Assembly (NCBI RefSeq): GCF_002744755.1
Contig: NZ_KZ319287.1
Span: 772,882-836,881 of the forward strand
Source: Leeuwenhoekiella nanhaiensis
GTDB lineage: Bacteria > Bacteroidota > Bacteroidia > Flavobacteriales > Flavobacteriaceae
Reading direction: 5' to 3'
Length of the DNA: 64,000 nt
The notes under the pieces were generated by a model that had not been told where the DNA came from, ran no database searches, and saw nothing but the letters and a program-made list of their open reading frames with translations. Positions 25,749 through 35,107 of this stretch are shown in pieces (position 1 is the stretch's first letter; every line of letters starts with the position of its first letter). The position numbers were made by a program, and so were the translations under genes.

Positions 25749-28382
25749 ATGGCATTAGCGGCACAATATAGTTCAAAAGAAGTAGAGCAGAAGTGGTATG
25801 ACTACTGGATGAAGCACAACTACTTTCATTCTGAACCCAATGACAAAGAACCCTACACGATTGTAATTCCACCGCCTAACGTAACCGGAATTTTACATAT
25901 GGGGCATATGCTGAATAATACCATTCAGGATGTTCTGATTAGAAGAGCGCGTCTCAAGGGGTTTAATGCCTGCTGGGTGCCGGGAACAGACCACGCGTCT
26001 ATCGCAACCGAAGCTAAAGTAGTGGCTAAACTGAAGGCTGAAGGAATCAATAAAGCCGACCTTACCCGGGAAGAATTCTTAAAACACGCCTGGGAATGGA
26101 CCGATAAATACGGTGGAACCATTTTAGAGCAGCTTAAAAAGTTGGGTGCTTCTTGTGACTGGGAACGCCTGCGTTTTACACTGGATGACACCATGTCAGC
26201 CAGTGTGATTCAGTGTTTTATTGATTTGTATAATAAAGGTCTGATTTACCGCGGCCATCGTATGGTAAACTGGGATCCTGAGGCCAAGACCACGCTTTCT
26301 GATGAAGAAGTGATTTATGAGGAGCGTCAGGGCAAGCTGTATTACATCAATTACAAGTTGGAAGGCTGTGAGGAGCATTTGGTAATAGCCACCACGCGCC
26401 CAGAAACTATTTTTGGGGATACCGCGATCTGCATCAATCCCAATGACGAGCGTTTTACACATTTAAAAGGTAAAAAAGCCATAGTGCCGGTGGTAAACCG
26501 CGTAGTCCCTATTATTGAAGATGAGTATGTAGACTTGGAATTCGGTACCGGTTGCCTGAAAGTAACGCCTGCGCACGATGAGAATGACAAAATGCTTGGC
26601 GATAAGCATAAGCTTGAAGTGGTTGATATTTTTAACGATGATGCCACGCTAAACTCCTTTGGTCTGCACTATCAGGGCAAAGATCGTTTTGTAGTGCGTG
26701 AAGAAATTGTAAAAGAATTGGAAGAGCTAGGTGCTTTGGTAAAGACAGAAAGTCACCTGAATAAAGTGGGGACTTCAGAGCGTACCAAGGCCGTTATAGA
26801 GCCTAAACTTTCAGATCAGTGGTTCGTGAAGATGAAAGATTTGGCAGAGCCTGCGATCAAAGCCGTTCTCGATAGCGATGACGTAAATCTTTTTCCAAAG
26901 AAATTTGAAAACACCTACCGCCACTGGATGGAAAACATTCGCGACTGGAATATCTCCCGTCAGCTTTGGTGGGGACAGCAAATCCCTGCCTATTATATTG
27001 GAGACGGAAAAGAGGATTTTGTTGTTGCTAAAAATATGGAGGAGGCTTTAGCTTCCGCAAAAGCGAAAACCGGAAACAATAATCTGACCAAAGCCGACTT
27101 AAAGCAGGATGAGGATGCGCTCGATACCTGGTTTTCTTCCTGGTTGTGGCCTATGAGTGTGTTTGACGGAATCGCAAATCCTGATAATGCCGATTTTCAG
27201 TATTATTATCCTACCAATGACCTGGTAACCGGACCGGATATTCTGTTTTTCTGGGTGGCGCGTATGATTATGGCGGGTTATGAGTATACCGGAAAGCAAC
27301 CTTTTACGAATGTGTATCTCACAGGGCTCGTGCGTGATGCCGAGCGACGTAAAATGTCAAAATCGCTTGGTAATTCACCCGACGCGATGAAGCTGATTGA
27401 TGATTATGGGGCAGATGGCGTACGGGTAGGTTTATTGCTAAGTGCTTCTGCCGGTAACGATTTGCTGTTTGATGAAGATTTGTGCAAGCAGGGTAAAGGT
27501 TTTATCAATAAAATCTGGAATGCTTTCAGACTCATCAAGGGTTGGGAGGTCGATGCAAGCGCTGAGCAACCTGAGGCCAGTAAAAAAGGTCTGGAATGGT
27601 ATTCAGAGCGTTTTAAACAGGCTACCGAAGAGATTGAAGATCATTTCAGTAAATACCGAATCAGTGATGCATTGATGGTAACCTATAAATTGGTTTGGGA
27701 CGATTTCTGCAGCTGGTTACTCGAGATTGTAAAGCCGGAATATCAAAAACCAATTGACAAAAAGACCTACGATGCGGTAATTGCAGCCCTGGAAGATAAT
27801 CTGCGCATACTGCATCCGTTTACGCCATTTGCTTCGGAAGAAATCTGGCAAACTATTGCAGACCGTACTCCAGAAGAAGCTCTAATCGTTAACGAATGGC
27901 CTGCTATCGCGAAGCCAAACCTTGCGATGCTTGAAGACTTTGAACTGGCAACTCAGGTTATTACCGGAGTTCGTGCTATTCGAAAGGATAAGAATATTTC
28001 CTTTAAAGAAGAGCTGGAGCTTCACGTGCTGAATACCGAAGGTTTTTCGGCTGACTTTGATGCGATCATTAAAAAACTGGGTAATCTTTCGGTATTAAAA
28101 ACTACAGAATCACCAGTTGATGGAGCATTGTCTTTCCGGGTAAAGGCCAATGAATATTTCATTCCGCTAACCGGAGCTATTGATGTGGGTGCCGAAATTG
28201 CTAAAATCAAGGAAGAACTTGCCTATACGCAGGGCTTTATCAACTCGGTTACTAAAAAGTTATCTAACGAGCGGTTTGTAAATAATGCACCTGAGCAGGT
28301 GGTGGCTTTAGAGCGTCAAAAACAGGCCGACGCGCAGGCTAAAATTGATGCATTAGAAAAGAGACTTGCTGCTTTAAGCTAG
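25749..28382 (+). CDS. valS: Valyl-tRNA synthetase
   Basis: Class Ia synthetase charging tRNA-Val, with an editing domain. 877 residues, normal length. The HIGH motif appears as HMGH (50-53) in NVTGILHMGH. The CP1 editing domain spans roughly 180-340 (ATTRPETIFGDTA), and KMSKS is at 535-539. The anticodon-binding helical domain follows, and the tRNA-binding coiled coil is at about 810-877. A short palindrome of the TTCCGCAAAAGCGAAA type falls in the coding sequence at about 27051-27068. Monocistronic. Confidence 0.98.
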   Translation: MALAAQYSSKEVEQKWYDYWMKHNYFHSEPNDKEPYTIVIPPPNVTGILHMGHMLNNTIQDVLIRRARLKGFNACWVPGTDHASIATEAKVVAKLKAEGINKADLTREEFLKHAWEWTDKYGGTILEQLKKLGASCDWERLRFTLDDTMSASVIQCFIDLYNKGLIYRGHRMVNWDPEAKTTLSDEEVIYEERQGKLYYINYKLEGCEEHLVIATTRPETIFGDTAICINPNDERFTHLKGKKAIVPVVNRVVPIIEDEYVDLEFGTGCLKVTPAHDENDKMLGDKHKLEVVDIFNDDATLNSFGLHYQGKDRFVVREEIVKELEELGALVKTESHLNKVGTSERTKAVIEPKLSDQWFVKMKDLAEPAIKAVLDSDDVNLFPKKFENTYRHWMENIRDWNISRQLWWGQQIPAYYIGDGKEDFVVAKNMEEALASAKAKTGNNNLTKADLKQDEDALDTWFSSWLWPMSVFDGIANPDNADFQYYYPTNDLVTGPDILFFWVARMIMAGYEYTGKQPFTNVYLTGLVRDAERRKMSKSLGNSPDAMKLIDDYGADGVRVGLLLSASAGNDLLFDEDLCKQGKGFINKIWNAFRLIKGWEVDASAEQPEASKKGLEWYSERFKQATEEIEDHFSKYRISDALMVTYKLVWDDFCSWLLEIVKPEYQKPIDKKTYDAVIAALEDNLRILHPFTPFASEEIWQTIADRTPEEALIVNEWPAIAKPNLAMLEDFELATQVITGVRAIRKDKNISFKEELELHVLNTEGFSADFDAIIKKLGNLSVLKTTESPVDGALSFRVKANEYFIPLTGAIDVGAEIAKIKEELAYTQGFINSVTKKLSNERFVNNAPEQVVALERQKQADAQAKIDALEKRLAALS

Positions 28383-28403
28383 AACTTAAAAAGGTCGAAG
28401 ATT

Positions 28404-28706
28404 TTAAGAGGGAATGTATTTATCTACGAGTTTGATATATTCCTTCTTAGCTTCTTTGGTTGAAAGCCCTTTAAGCTGAATAAGTGCGTTGTATTTAAAG
28501 GCGCTGCGCAGGTCGTTTTCTTTAATATTTCCTGCGTTGAGAATAGTATTCTCTTGATTTCCCTTTTTATAATACGCGTAGAGGAGCAATTGTATGTCCT
28601 GTGGCAACGCAATACTGGTATTGCTCGCACGGTGTGCGGCTTCCTCAAAAGCCTTGTCTAATGCTTCTTTTTTGCTCAAAACACAACTAGTTTTCGCGGG
28701 TTGCAA
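28404..28706 (-). CDS. Acyl-CoA-binding protein (ACBP)
   Basis: A small cytosolic four-helix protein binding long-chain acyl-CoA. The ACBP pattern is clear: LDKAFEEAAHRAS, LLLYAYYKKGNQEN, then AFKYNALIQLKGLSTKEAKKEYIKLVDKYIP, equivalent to the KAKWDAWNxLKGxSxEEAMxxYI region. The ATG at 28706 gives 100 residues and overlaps psd by 20 bp. A TTG at 28679 gives about 91 residues starting MSKKEALDKAF, closer to normal ACBP length, so the start is uncertain. It is last in the LUD-cdsA-psd run, a sensible place for a protein handling acyl chains for phospholipid synthesis. Confidence 0.85.
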   Translation of the reverse strand: MQPAKTSCVLSKKEALDKAFEEAAHRASNTSIALPQDIQLLLYAYYKKGNQENTILNAGNIKENDLRSAFKYNALIQLKGLSTKEAKKEYIKLVDKYIPS

Positions 28707-29349
28707 TGATGCTTTCGGCTCCCCTTACCTTTTGATTGAGTTTAACTGCAAGTGGCGTTCCAATTGGTAAAAAGAGGTCAACTCTTGAGCCGAACTTTAT
28801 AAAGCCACTGTCTTCGCCTTGTCCGGCAGTGTCACCTTCCTTAGCGTAATTTACAATGCGTTTAGCCAAAGCGCCTGCGATCTGACGATATAGTATATCT
28901 CCAAATGAAGTGCTGCGAACAACCACCGTTGTGCGCTCGTTTTCTTCGGAAGCTTTAGGGTGCCATGCAACCAGATATTTCCCGGGATGGTATTTGCTAA
29001 AGACTACCTCTCCGCTTACCGGGTAACGAGTCACGTGTACATTGATGGGAGACATAAATATTGATACCTGAAGGCGTTTTTCCTTAAAATATTCTTTTTC
29101 AAAAACTTCTTCAATTACTACGACCTTACCATCTACTGGCGAAACGATTTCATTTACGTTTCCGCTTGATTTCCGCCCGGGGTTTCTAAAAAACTGAAGG
29201 ATTAAAACCAATAAGATCAAAAGCGCGGCATAACATAAATACTGCAGCCATTCCGGTGAAACCCACGTATGTGTAGCCAAGACACCTGCAATAACAATAA
29301 GCAGTGTAATCGTAATGATGGTATAACCTTCTTTATGAAACATATTCAA
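28687..29349 (-). CDS. psd: Phosphatidylserine decarboxylase
   Basis: Converts phosphatidylserine to phosphatidylethanolamine using a pyruvoyl group made by self-cleavage. The 220-residue proenzyme is of the short type. It has an N-terminal membrane hairpin (about 10-53), SPVDGKVV (70-77), SPINVHVTRYPVSG (100-113) and the cleavage site FGS at 186-188 (Gly-Ser) in IKFGSRVDLFLP. It overlaps cdsA upstream by 17 bp. A second ATG two codons in (29343) gives MFHKEGY and may be the true start. Confidence 0.95.
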   Translation of the reverse strand: MNMFHKEGYTIITITLLIVIAGVLATHTWVSPEWLQYLCYAALLILLVLILQFFRNPGRKSSGNVNEIVSPVDGKVVVIEEVFEKEYFKEKRLQVSIFMSPINVHVTRYPVSGEVVFSKYHPGKYLVAWHPKASEENERTTVVVRSTSFGDILYRQIAGALAKRIVNYAKEGDTAGQGEDSGFIKFGSRVDLFLPIGTPLAVKLNQKVRGAESIIATREN

Positions 29350-30136
29350 ATACTATTAAAACCAGATAAATAAATGGACTGGCAAACAAAATGCTGTCCA
29401 GCCTGTCGTAAAGTCCGCCGTGTCCCGGCATGAGCGTGCCGCTGTCTTTTACTCCAGCTTCCCGCTTCAACTTAGATTCTATAAGATCGCCAAAAGTTCC
29501 CAGAGTACTCATAACCACTGCGAGCGATAACCAGATGTTAAAGTTAAGACTTCCGGTGAATTTATGAATGAAATAACTTGCTCCGCACGCAAATACTAAG
29601 CCTCCAAAGAAACCTTCTATTGTTTTTTTAGGCGAAATGCTTGGGAATAATTTATGTCTTCCAAAGCTTTTTCCAACAATATAAGCAAAGGTGTCGTTAG
29701 TCCAGATCAGAATAAACAAACCCGCTACGGTGTAGGGCGAAAAACCATCTCCATGGGAGGGTAGCAGCGTCAGAAATACGAAACTGGCAATCATATAAAA
29801 GATGGTGATGTGCAGCTTTTGAAGCTTGCCGTATCTTCTTATTTTTTCACTGAAGAGGTTTTTCATCAGGTACAGGCCAGTTACTACAGTGATTCCTAAT
29901 AGGAGTAAAGTTGCTATATATGAAACCTTATAATAGCTAAAGAACAGAATGAACCCAATCAGAATGAGATAGGTGTACCAAAATTGAAAGCCGATAAGTC
30001 TTAAAAATTCACGAAGCGTGATTATTCCAAAAAGTAGAAATAATAAAATGTACCAATTTTCAGAAATGAATATGGCAGCGAGAAGGATTACAACATAAAG
30101 TAAGCCCGAAAGTGCACGTATGGAGAGTTCACGCAT
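29333..30136 (-). CDS. cdsA: Phosphatidate cytidylyltransferase
   Basis: Makes CDP-diacylglycerol from CTP and phosphatidic acid at the inner membrane, upstream of PE synthesis. The 267-residue protein has about eight membrane helices. The family signature lies near the C-terminus: SKLKREAGVKDSG followed by LMPGHGGLYDRLDS. It sits directly between the LUD gene (1-bp gap) and psd (17-bp overlap), so two phospholipid steps are co-transcribed. Confidence 0.96.
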   Translation of the reverse strand: MRELSIRALSGLLYVVILLAAIFISENWYILLFLLFGIITLREFLRLIGFQFWYTYLILIGFILFFSYYKVSYIATLLLLGITVVTGLYLMKNLFSEKIRRYGKLQKLHITIFYMIASFVFLTLLPSHGDGFSPYTVAGLFILIWTNDTFAYIVGKSFGRHKLFPSISPKKTIEGFFGGLVFACGASYFIHKFTGSLNFNIWLSLAVVMSTLGTFGDLIESKLKREAGVKDSGTLMPGHGGLYDRLDSILFASPFIYLVLIVFEYVS

Positions 30137-30137
30137 A

Positions 30138-30752
30138 CTACAAGTCTTCTAACAGCAGCAGATAAAGATTTTTTGCGCTACTGCCATAGGACATAAAATC
30201 TTTAGCCCCTTCTTTAGGTTCAAAATTCTTGATCGTAGTAATATTTGTAGGAATCTGACCGGTGTTTTTCTTTTTGATACCTCGCAAACCTTCGCCTATG
30301 CTGTTTACAATTTGACTGGTAGTGGCAAAAATCACAAAATTTTGAGGGAGTTCTTTTAGTTTTTTCTCCTTGATTTGCTTGGAAGAAATAAGCAGGCTTC
30401 CATCATCTGCAATTAGATTTTCACAGACTGATAGAAAGAAACTCGACTCTTTGTTGGTATTGAAATTGAGGTTGTAGCCATCAAAAAGTTTTTCCAGTTT
30501 GGGGTCTAAGCAATATACGTCCTGCTCGTACCAATCATTTTCTAACAGAATGTTGTCAAAACTTTCGTGTACTTCATCCATATCTGTGCAATACAGAAAT
30601 TTTCCACCGTTTAAAATGAAATGCTTGGTGAAGCGCTCATCTGCCGGTGCGCTGATGTCTGGCATATACTTACCACGCTCTGAACCCTTGAGATTTGGGT
30701 TTTCAGTGCTGGCAGTTTTTTTAGGCTGAAAAAGCTTTTTTAGGATACTCAT
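30138..30752 (-). CDS. LUD domain (LutC/YkgG-type) protein
   Basis: A 204-residue cytosolic protein of the LUD family, related to the LutB/LutC lactate-utilisation proteins. Features are ISAPADERFTKHFILNGGKFLYC, the helical middle, then SVCENLIADDGSLLISSKQIKEKKLKELPQNFVIF and the NSIGEGLRG loop. No lutA or lutB neighbour is present, so a lactate role is not supported by context. It heads the LUD-cdsA-psd-ACBP run, separated from ftsH by a terminator. Confidence 0.85.
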   Translation of the reverse strand: MSILKKLFQPKKTASTENPNLKGSERGKYMPDISAPADERFTKHFILNGGKFLYCTDMDEVHESFDNILLENDWYEQDVYCLDPKLEKLFDGYNLNFNTNKESSFFLSVCENLIADDGSLLISSKQIKEKKLKELPQNFVIFATTSQIVNSIGEGLRGIKKKNTGQIPTNITTIKNFEPKEGAKDFMSYGSSAKNLYLLLLEDL

Positions 30753-30797
30753 AAATGAGTGGCTGTGCTACAAATTTAGGATTTAATCAAATATAAA

Positions 30798-30832
30798 AAA
30801 TCTTAACTCAACATTGCGTTAAGTTAAGATTT
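30798..30832 (-). terminator. Terminator of the rsfS-ftsH operon
   Basis: Read on the minus strand, the arms AAATCTTAACTTAAC and GTTGAGTTAAGATTT (14 of 15 pairs) enclose a 5-nt loop and lead into a T-run. It lies 24 bp after ftsH and before the LUD gene, so it divides two units. Confidence 0.8.
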
Positions 30833-30855
30833 ATATCTCGTTCCTATAAAGAAAA

Positions 30856-32835
30856 TTAGTTTTCTTCTACAATAGTGCTTTCTGACTCTTCCGTTTCCTT
30901 TCCGGTTTCGGGTTTGTCAAATGGACGTTTGCCAAAAATCTTCTCTAAATTGTCTTTGAAGATAACTTCTTTATCCAGTAAAACTTCGGCAAGCTCATTA
31001 AGTTTGTCTTTATTGTCTTCCAAAATCTTAATAGCACGTTGGTATTGCTCTTCAATGATGGAAGAAATTTCCTTGTCAATCAGTTCAGCGGTTTTCTCAC
31101 TGTAAGGCTTGCTGAAATTGTACTCATTTTGACCTGAAGAATCGTAATAGGTAAGGTTACCAATTTTATCATTCAGACCGTAAGTGGTAACCATCATTCG
31201 TGCTTGCTTGGTTACCTTTTCAAGGTCACTTAAGGCTCCGGTTGATATTTTGTCAAAAGTCACTTTCTCAGCTGCGCGACCACCCATAGCTGCACACATC
31301 TCGTCAAGCATTTGCTCAGGTCTAACAATCAGGCGCTCTTCGGGTAAATACCATGCAGCACCCAAAGATCTTCCGCGAGGCACAATGGTTACTTTAACCA
31401 AAGGTGCCGCGTGCTCCAGCATCCAGGAAACGGTTGCGTGACCTGCTTCGTGAAAGGCAATAGCACGTTTCTCTTCAGGAGTGATGATTTTATTTTTCTT
31501 CTCAAGACCACCTACAATACGGTCAACGGCATCCAGAAAATCCTGTCTACCAACGGCGGTTTTACCTTGTCTTGCTGCAATAAGAGCTGCTTCGTTACAT
31601 ACGTTGGCAATATCTGCACCAGAGAAACCAGGCGTTTGCTTGGCCATAAATTCAGTGTCCAGTTCGTCTGCTACTTTTTTAAGCGGACGCAGGTGCACTT
31701 CAAAAATTTCCTTACGTTCTCTTACATCTGGAAGGTCTACGTATATCTGACGGTCAAATCGGCCGGCACGCATAAGTGCCGTGTCTAGTACATCAGCACG
31801 GTTGGTGGCTGCAAGTACGATTACGTTTGTGTTGGTACCAAAACCATCCATCTCGGTAAGAAGTTGGTTTAAGGTATTCTCACGCTCATCGTTAGAACCG
31901 CTAAAATTAGCCTTACCACGGGCACGACCTATAGCGTCTATCTCATCAATAAATATGATTGCAGGAGATTTTTCTTTTGCTTGTTTGAACAAGTCACGAA
32001 CACGCGAAGCACCCACACCTACAAACATTTCCACAAAGTCAGAACCTGAAAGGGAAAAGAAAGGTACTTTGGCTTCACCGGCTACGGCTTTAGCCAATAA
32101 AGTTTTACCGGTTCCGGGAGGGCCTACAAGTAAAGCTCCTTTAGGAATCTTACCACCCAGATTGGTGTATTTTTCGGGATTCTTCAGGAAATCAACAATC
32201 TCCTGTACTTCCTCTTTTGCGCCTTCCAGACCGGCAACATCTTTAAATGAAGTCTTTACATCGGTTTTTTCGTCAAAAAGCTTAGCCTTAGATTTTCCGA
32301 TATTAAAAATTTGTCCACCAGCACCACCAGCACCACCAGATGACATACGGCGCATAATGAAAATCCAGATACCGATGATTATCGCAATGGGTAACAAGGT
32401 GATCAGGATATCGCTAAACATCGTGTTATCTGCTTCCAGATATTTGACATTAAAGTCTTGAGTAGACTTTATCTCTTTCAATTCATTCTCAAAATTCTCC
32501 AGAGTTCCGTAACGAAAAATATAGCTGGCACCTTCTTCGGAATTTAGCAGTGATAAACCGGGATCACTGGGTCTTGAATGTACTTCCTTACCCTTTGCTT
32601 CGTCGGTAAGGTAGATGTAGGCAACACCTTTTGATTTGCTGATATCTATTTGCTTAATATCACCACTTTCAGCGTATTTAAGTAATTGATTTTCAAGTAT
32701 TTCTTTCGGATTGCCATAGTCAGAACCGCTGCTGAAAAAATTGAGTCCAAGAAAAACGAGTATGATTGCGGTGTAGATCCACCAGGCGCTGAACTTGGGT
32801 TTATTAGGGACGGGCTTTTTTGATTTTTCTGCCAT
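30856..32835 (-). CDS. ftsH: ATP-dependent zinc metalloprotease FtsH
   Basis: Membrane-anchored AAA+ protease that degrades damaged membrane proteins and regulatory proteins. 659 residues: TM1 at about 18-34, a periplasmic domain, TM2 at 142-161, a Gly-rich linker, Walker A GPPGTGKT (238-245), Walker B FIDEID (295-300), SRH region [20 protein letters not shown] (343-362), and the zinc site HEAGH (462-466). The C-terminus is acidic. It follows rsfS by 8 bp. Confidence 0.98.
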   Translation of the reverse strand: MAEKSKKPVPNKPKFSAWWIYTAIILVFLGLNFFSSGSDYGNPKEILENQLLKYAESGDIKQIDISKSKGVAYIYLTDEAKGKEVHSRPSDPGLSLLNSEEGASYIFRYGTLENFENELKEIKSTQDFNVKYLEADNTMFSDILITLLPIAIIIGIWIFIMRRMSSGGAGGAGGQIFNIGKSKAKLFDEKTDVKTSFKDVAGLEGAKEEVQEIVDFLKNPEKYTNLGGKIPKGALLVGPPGTGKTLLAKAVAGEAKVPFFSLSGSDFVEMFVGVGASRVRDLFKQAKEKSPAIIFIDEIDAIGRARGKANFSGSNDERENTLNQLLTEMDGFGTNTNVIVLAATNRADVLDTALMRAGRFDRQIYVDLPDVRERKEIFEVHLRPLKKVADELDTEFMAKQTPGFSGADIANVCNEAALIAARQGKTAVGRQDFLDAVDRIVGGLEKKNKIITPEEKRAIAFHEAGHATVSWMLEHAAPLVKVTIVPRGRSLGAAWYLPEERLIVRPEQMLDEMCAAMGGRAAEKVTFDKISTGALSDLEKVTKQARMMVTTYGLNDKIGNLTYYDSSGQNEYNFSKPYSEKTAELIDKEISSIIEEQYQRAIKILEDNKDKLNELAEVLLDKEVIFKDNLEKIFGKRPFDKPETGKETEESESTIVEEN

Positions 32836-32843
32836 TATGTTTT

Positions 32844-33215
32844 TTAATAATTTGATTCGATTGATGTTACTTTAGCATCACCCCAAAGACTTTCAATGTC
32901 GTAATATTCACGGGTATGTTTTTGAAACACGTGCACCACAACATTCACATAATCCATCAGGATCCATTCTGCATTTTGCATGCCTTCCACATGCCAGGGT
33001 TTGTCTTTAAGTTTTTTGCTAACTGTTTTTTGGATAGAATTGACAATAGCGGTAACCTGGGTATTAGAAGTACCATCACAGATTATAAAGTAATCACAAA
33101 CCATGTTCTCTATTTCCCGCAGGTCTAATAAATCAATATGTTGACCTTTTACTTCTTCAATCCCTTCAATAATAGTCGTTATCAGTTGATCTGTGTTTAC
33201 TTCTTTTTTTGTCAT
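32844..33215 (-). CDS. rsfS: Ribosomal silencing factor RsfS
   Basis: Binds L14 on the large subunit and blocks subunit joining during starvation. 123 residues with the RsfS/Iojap core: DLLDLREIENMVCDYFIICDGTSNTQVTAIVNSI, KPWHVEGMQNAEWILMDYVNVVVHVF and REYYDIESLWGDA. Normal length. First gene before ftsH, with a clear -7 box upstream. Confidence 0.96.
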   Translation of the reverse strand: MTKKEVNTDQLITTIIEGIEEVKGQHIDLLDLREIENMVCDYFIICDGTSNTQVTAIVNSIQKTVSKKLKDKPWHVEGMQNAEWILMDYVNVVVHVFQKHTREYYDIESLWGDAKVTSIESNY

Positions 33216-33234
33216 TAAATCTTTTTTAGTCTGG

Positions 33235-33242
33235 CAAAGTTA
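33235..33242 (-). promoter_or_regulatory. -7 element of rsfS-ftsH
   Basis: Minus-strand TAACTTTG fits TAnnTTTG exactly, 20 bp before the rsfS ATG. Confidence 0.55.
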
Positions 33243-33298
33243 TTACAATTTTGTTTGATACCCTTTCTTGTACTAACATTTCAGCCTTTAGGTATACA

Positions 33299-34027
33299 AT
33301 GCATATTGTCAAACTTAATGCCACAACCTCTACCAATACCTATTTGAAGGAATACGCCCGCGAACTTGACTTTAAAGAGGATATTTTGGTGTGGACACAT
33401 GCTCAGGTTGAAGGTCGCGGACAGCGCGGTGCTATATGGGAGTCTGAGCCGGGCAAAAACCTTACGTTTAGTGTGTTTAAACGGGTTGAAGGTTTCCGGG
33501 CAGACCGCACTTTTTATATGAGCATGGCTGCTTCATTAATGGTTGTTGAAACCCTTGAGCATTTTGGGGTGCGCCAACTTGCTGTAAAATGGCCAAACGA
33601 CATATTGGCAGGTGCTCGAAAAATTTGCGGTATTTTAATTGAAACCATAATCAGAGATGGCTTGTATGGCGTTATTTTGGGAGTAGGGATTAACGTAAAT
33701 CAAAAGGTTTTTGAAAAAGCTCCACGTGCAACTTCAGTGCTGCTTGAAACAGGAAGGGTAACAGATTTGAATGAGGTCTTGGATTACTTTATAAAATCAT
33801 TTTATAAATATGCAGAACTGGTAAGTCAGTTTGATTTTGCAAGGCTGCATCAGCTTTATGAACAGCAACTTTTTCGAAAGGATAAGGTATCAACTTTTGA
33901 ATTGCCGGGAGGTAAACACATAGCCGGTGTTATCAATGGCGTCTCAAAAAATGGAAAGCTCATCCTTCAACTGGAAGATGAGCTTTTAAAAGAATTTGAT
34001 CTTAAGGAGATAAAACTCCTGTACTGA
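33299..34027 (+). CDS. birA: Biotin-[acetyl-CoA-carboxylase] ligase
   Basis: Attaches biotin to the carboxyl-carrier protein of acetyl-CoA carboxylase. 242 residues from the ATG at 33299. An upstream in-frame start would add unrelated residues across the rsfS promoter. The biotinyl-AMP motif is GRGQRGAIWESEPGKNL, followed by VKWPNDI and KICGILIE. No N-terminal helix-turn-helix is present, so it is a pure ligase without repressor function. Divergent from rsfS; its stop abuts the convergent SRPBCC gene. Confidence 0.95.
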   Translation: MHIVKLNATTSTNTYLKEYARELDFKEDILVWTHAQVEGRGQRGAIWESEPGKNLTFSVFKRVEGFRADRTFYMSMAASLMVVETLEHFGVRQLAVKWPNDILAGARKICGILIETIIRDGLYGVILGVGINVNQKVFEKAPRATSVLLETGRVTDLNEVLDYFIKSFYKYAELVSQFDFARLHQLYEQQLFRKDKVSTFELPGGKHIAGVINGVSKNGKLILQLEDELLKEFDLKEIKLLY

Positions 34028-34420
34028 TTAGATGTTCTGCAGATTTTCGCTTAAGGTTTGTATGAATTTAGTAATAGGGCCTTTAATCATCATAGACATC
34101 ATCGCGTTAAACTCTCCTTCAAACTCAAACTGAGCTTCACTGGTGTTTTCTGCGAGTTCTTCAATATTAGCAGTAAGCGTAAAAGGCAATTTATCACTGG
34201 CAGCGCCTAATACGACTTTATTGTAAGGTACAGTGTTTTTAAGCTCCAGTACAATTTCCGGCATTCCTTTAAGGGCAAATAGAAAGCGTTTTTCGCTTAA
34301 AATTTCAAATTTGCTGATGCTCTCAGGCATCAGCTTTCGGTAATTCTGTACGTCTGTCAGAAAATTAAAAACTTCTTCCGGGCTTTTAGAAATGGTCTTT
34401 TTAGGGCTTTCTAAGTGCAT
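34028..34420 (-). CDS. SRPBCC family protein
   Basis: A 130-residue cytosolic protein with the START-like hydrophobic-cavity fold. Recognisable segments are SPKKTISKSPEEVFNFLTDVQNYRKLMPESI at the N-terminus and the final helix MMSMMIKGPITKFIQTLSENLQ. The ligand is unknown. It is 27 bp downstream of pyrE and probably in its operon, an arrangement seen in other flavobacteria. Confidence 0.85.
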   Translation of the reverse strand: MHLESPKKTISKSPEEVFNFLTDVQNYRKLMPESISKFEILSEKRFLFALKGMPEIVLELKNTVPYNKVVLGAASDKLPFTLTANIEELAENTSEAQFEFEGEFNAMMSMMIKGPITKFIQTLSENLQNI

Positions 34421-34447
34421 AATGGGCGTGTGTGTTTTAGTTTTTTG

Positions 34448-35095
34448 TTAGTTGGCGGTATTCCAGTTTTCAGGATCGAGCCGCCAGGTTTGTAAGGTTA
34501 GTTTTTCTTTTTCAGAAATGTAGCGCGTATCTAAGGCTTGTTCCAATAGATGATCATAATCACTCAGCGTGTGTAAATCGATACCTTGCTTTTCAAAGTT
34601 TTGTTTTGAAACATCAAAGCCGTAGGTAAAAATGGCCAACATTCCTTTTACATTGGCTTCGGCCTGCTCTAAGGCTTCAACAGCCATTAGCGAACTTTTT
34701 CCGGTGCTGATGAGGTCTTCAACCACGACTACACTTTGACCGGGATCCAGTTTTCCTTCTATCTGATTTTGCCTGCCGTGCTTTTTAGCTTCCGGGCGAA
34801 TATATACAAACGGAAGGTTTAAAAAATCGGCTACCAGCATCCCAATTCCTATAGCTCCTGTGGCGACACCGGCGATGACGTCGGGCTTGCCGTAAAGCAA
34901 TTCAATCTGGTTAGCGATATTCTCCCGCAGGTAATTGCGTATTTGCGGGTAAGATAGTGTGATGCGGTTGTCGCAGTAAATAGGAGATTTCCAGCCGCTG
35001 GCCCAAGTGAATGGGTTTTGTGGTTGTAATTTTATTGCATTAATTTGCAGCAATAACTCAGCTGTTTTTTTAGCTGTTTCTTTTTTTAAGATCAT
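34448..35095 (-). CDS. pyrE: Orotate phosphoribosyltransferase
   Basis: Forms OMP from orotate and PRPP in pyrimidine synthesis. About 215 residues from the ATG at 35095 (MILKKETAKK). The PRPP motif VVVVEDLISTGKSS and the substrate-side FTWASGWKSPIYCDNR are present. A -7 box lies only 5 bp before this ATG, implying a very short or absent leader; the upstream in-frame ATG at 35134 would lie before that box. Confidence 0.96.
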   Translation of the reverse strand: MILKKETAKKTAELLLQINAIKLQPQNPFTWASGWKSPIYCDNRITLSYPQIRNYLRENIANQIELLYGKPDVIAGVATGAIGIGMLVADFLNLPFVYIRPEAKKHGRQNQIEGKLDPGQSVVVVEDLISTGKSSLMAVEALEQAEANVKGMLAIFTYGFDVSKQNFEKQGIDLHTLSDYDHLLEQALDTRYISEKEKLTLQTWRLDPENWNTAN

Positions 35096-35099
35096 GGTG

Positions 35100-35107
35100 C
35101 AAATGTA
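35100..35107 (-). promoter_or_regulatory. -7 element of pyrE, overlapping the Nudix start codon
   Basis: Minus-strand TACATTTG matches TAnnTTTG. The ATG of the divergent Nudix gene (35103) lies inside it. Confidence 0.55.

Noticed and set aside
30138..30752. Lactate-utilisation operon (lutABC)
   Set aside because: Only a single LUD-domain gene is present, without lutA or lutB; neighbours are phospholipid and ftsH genes.
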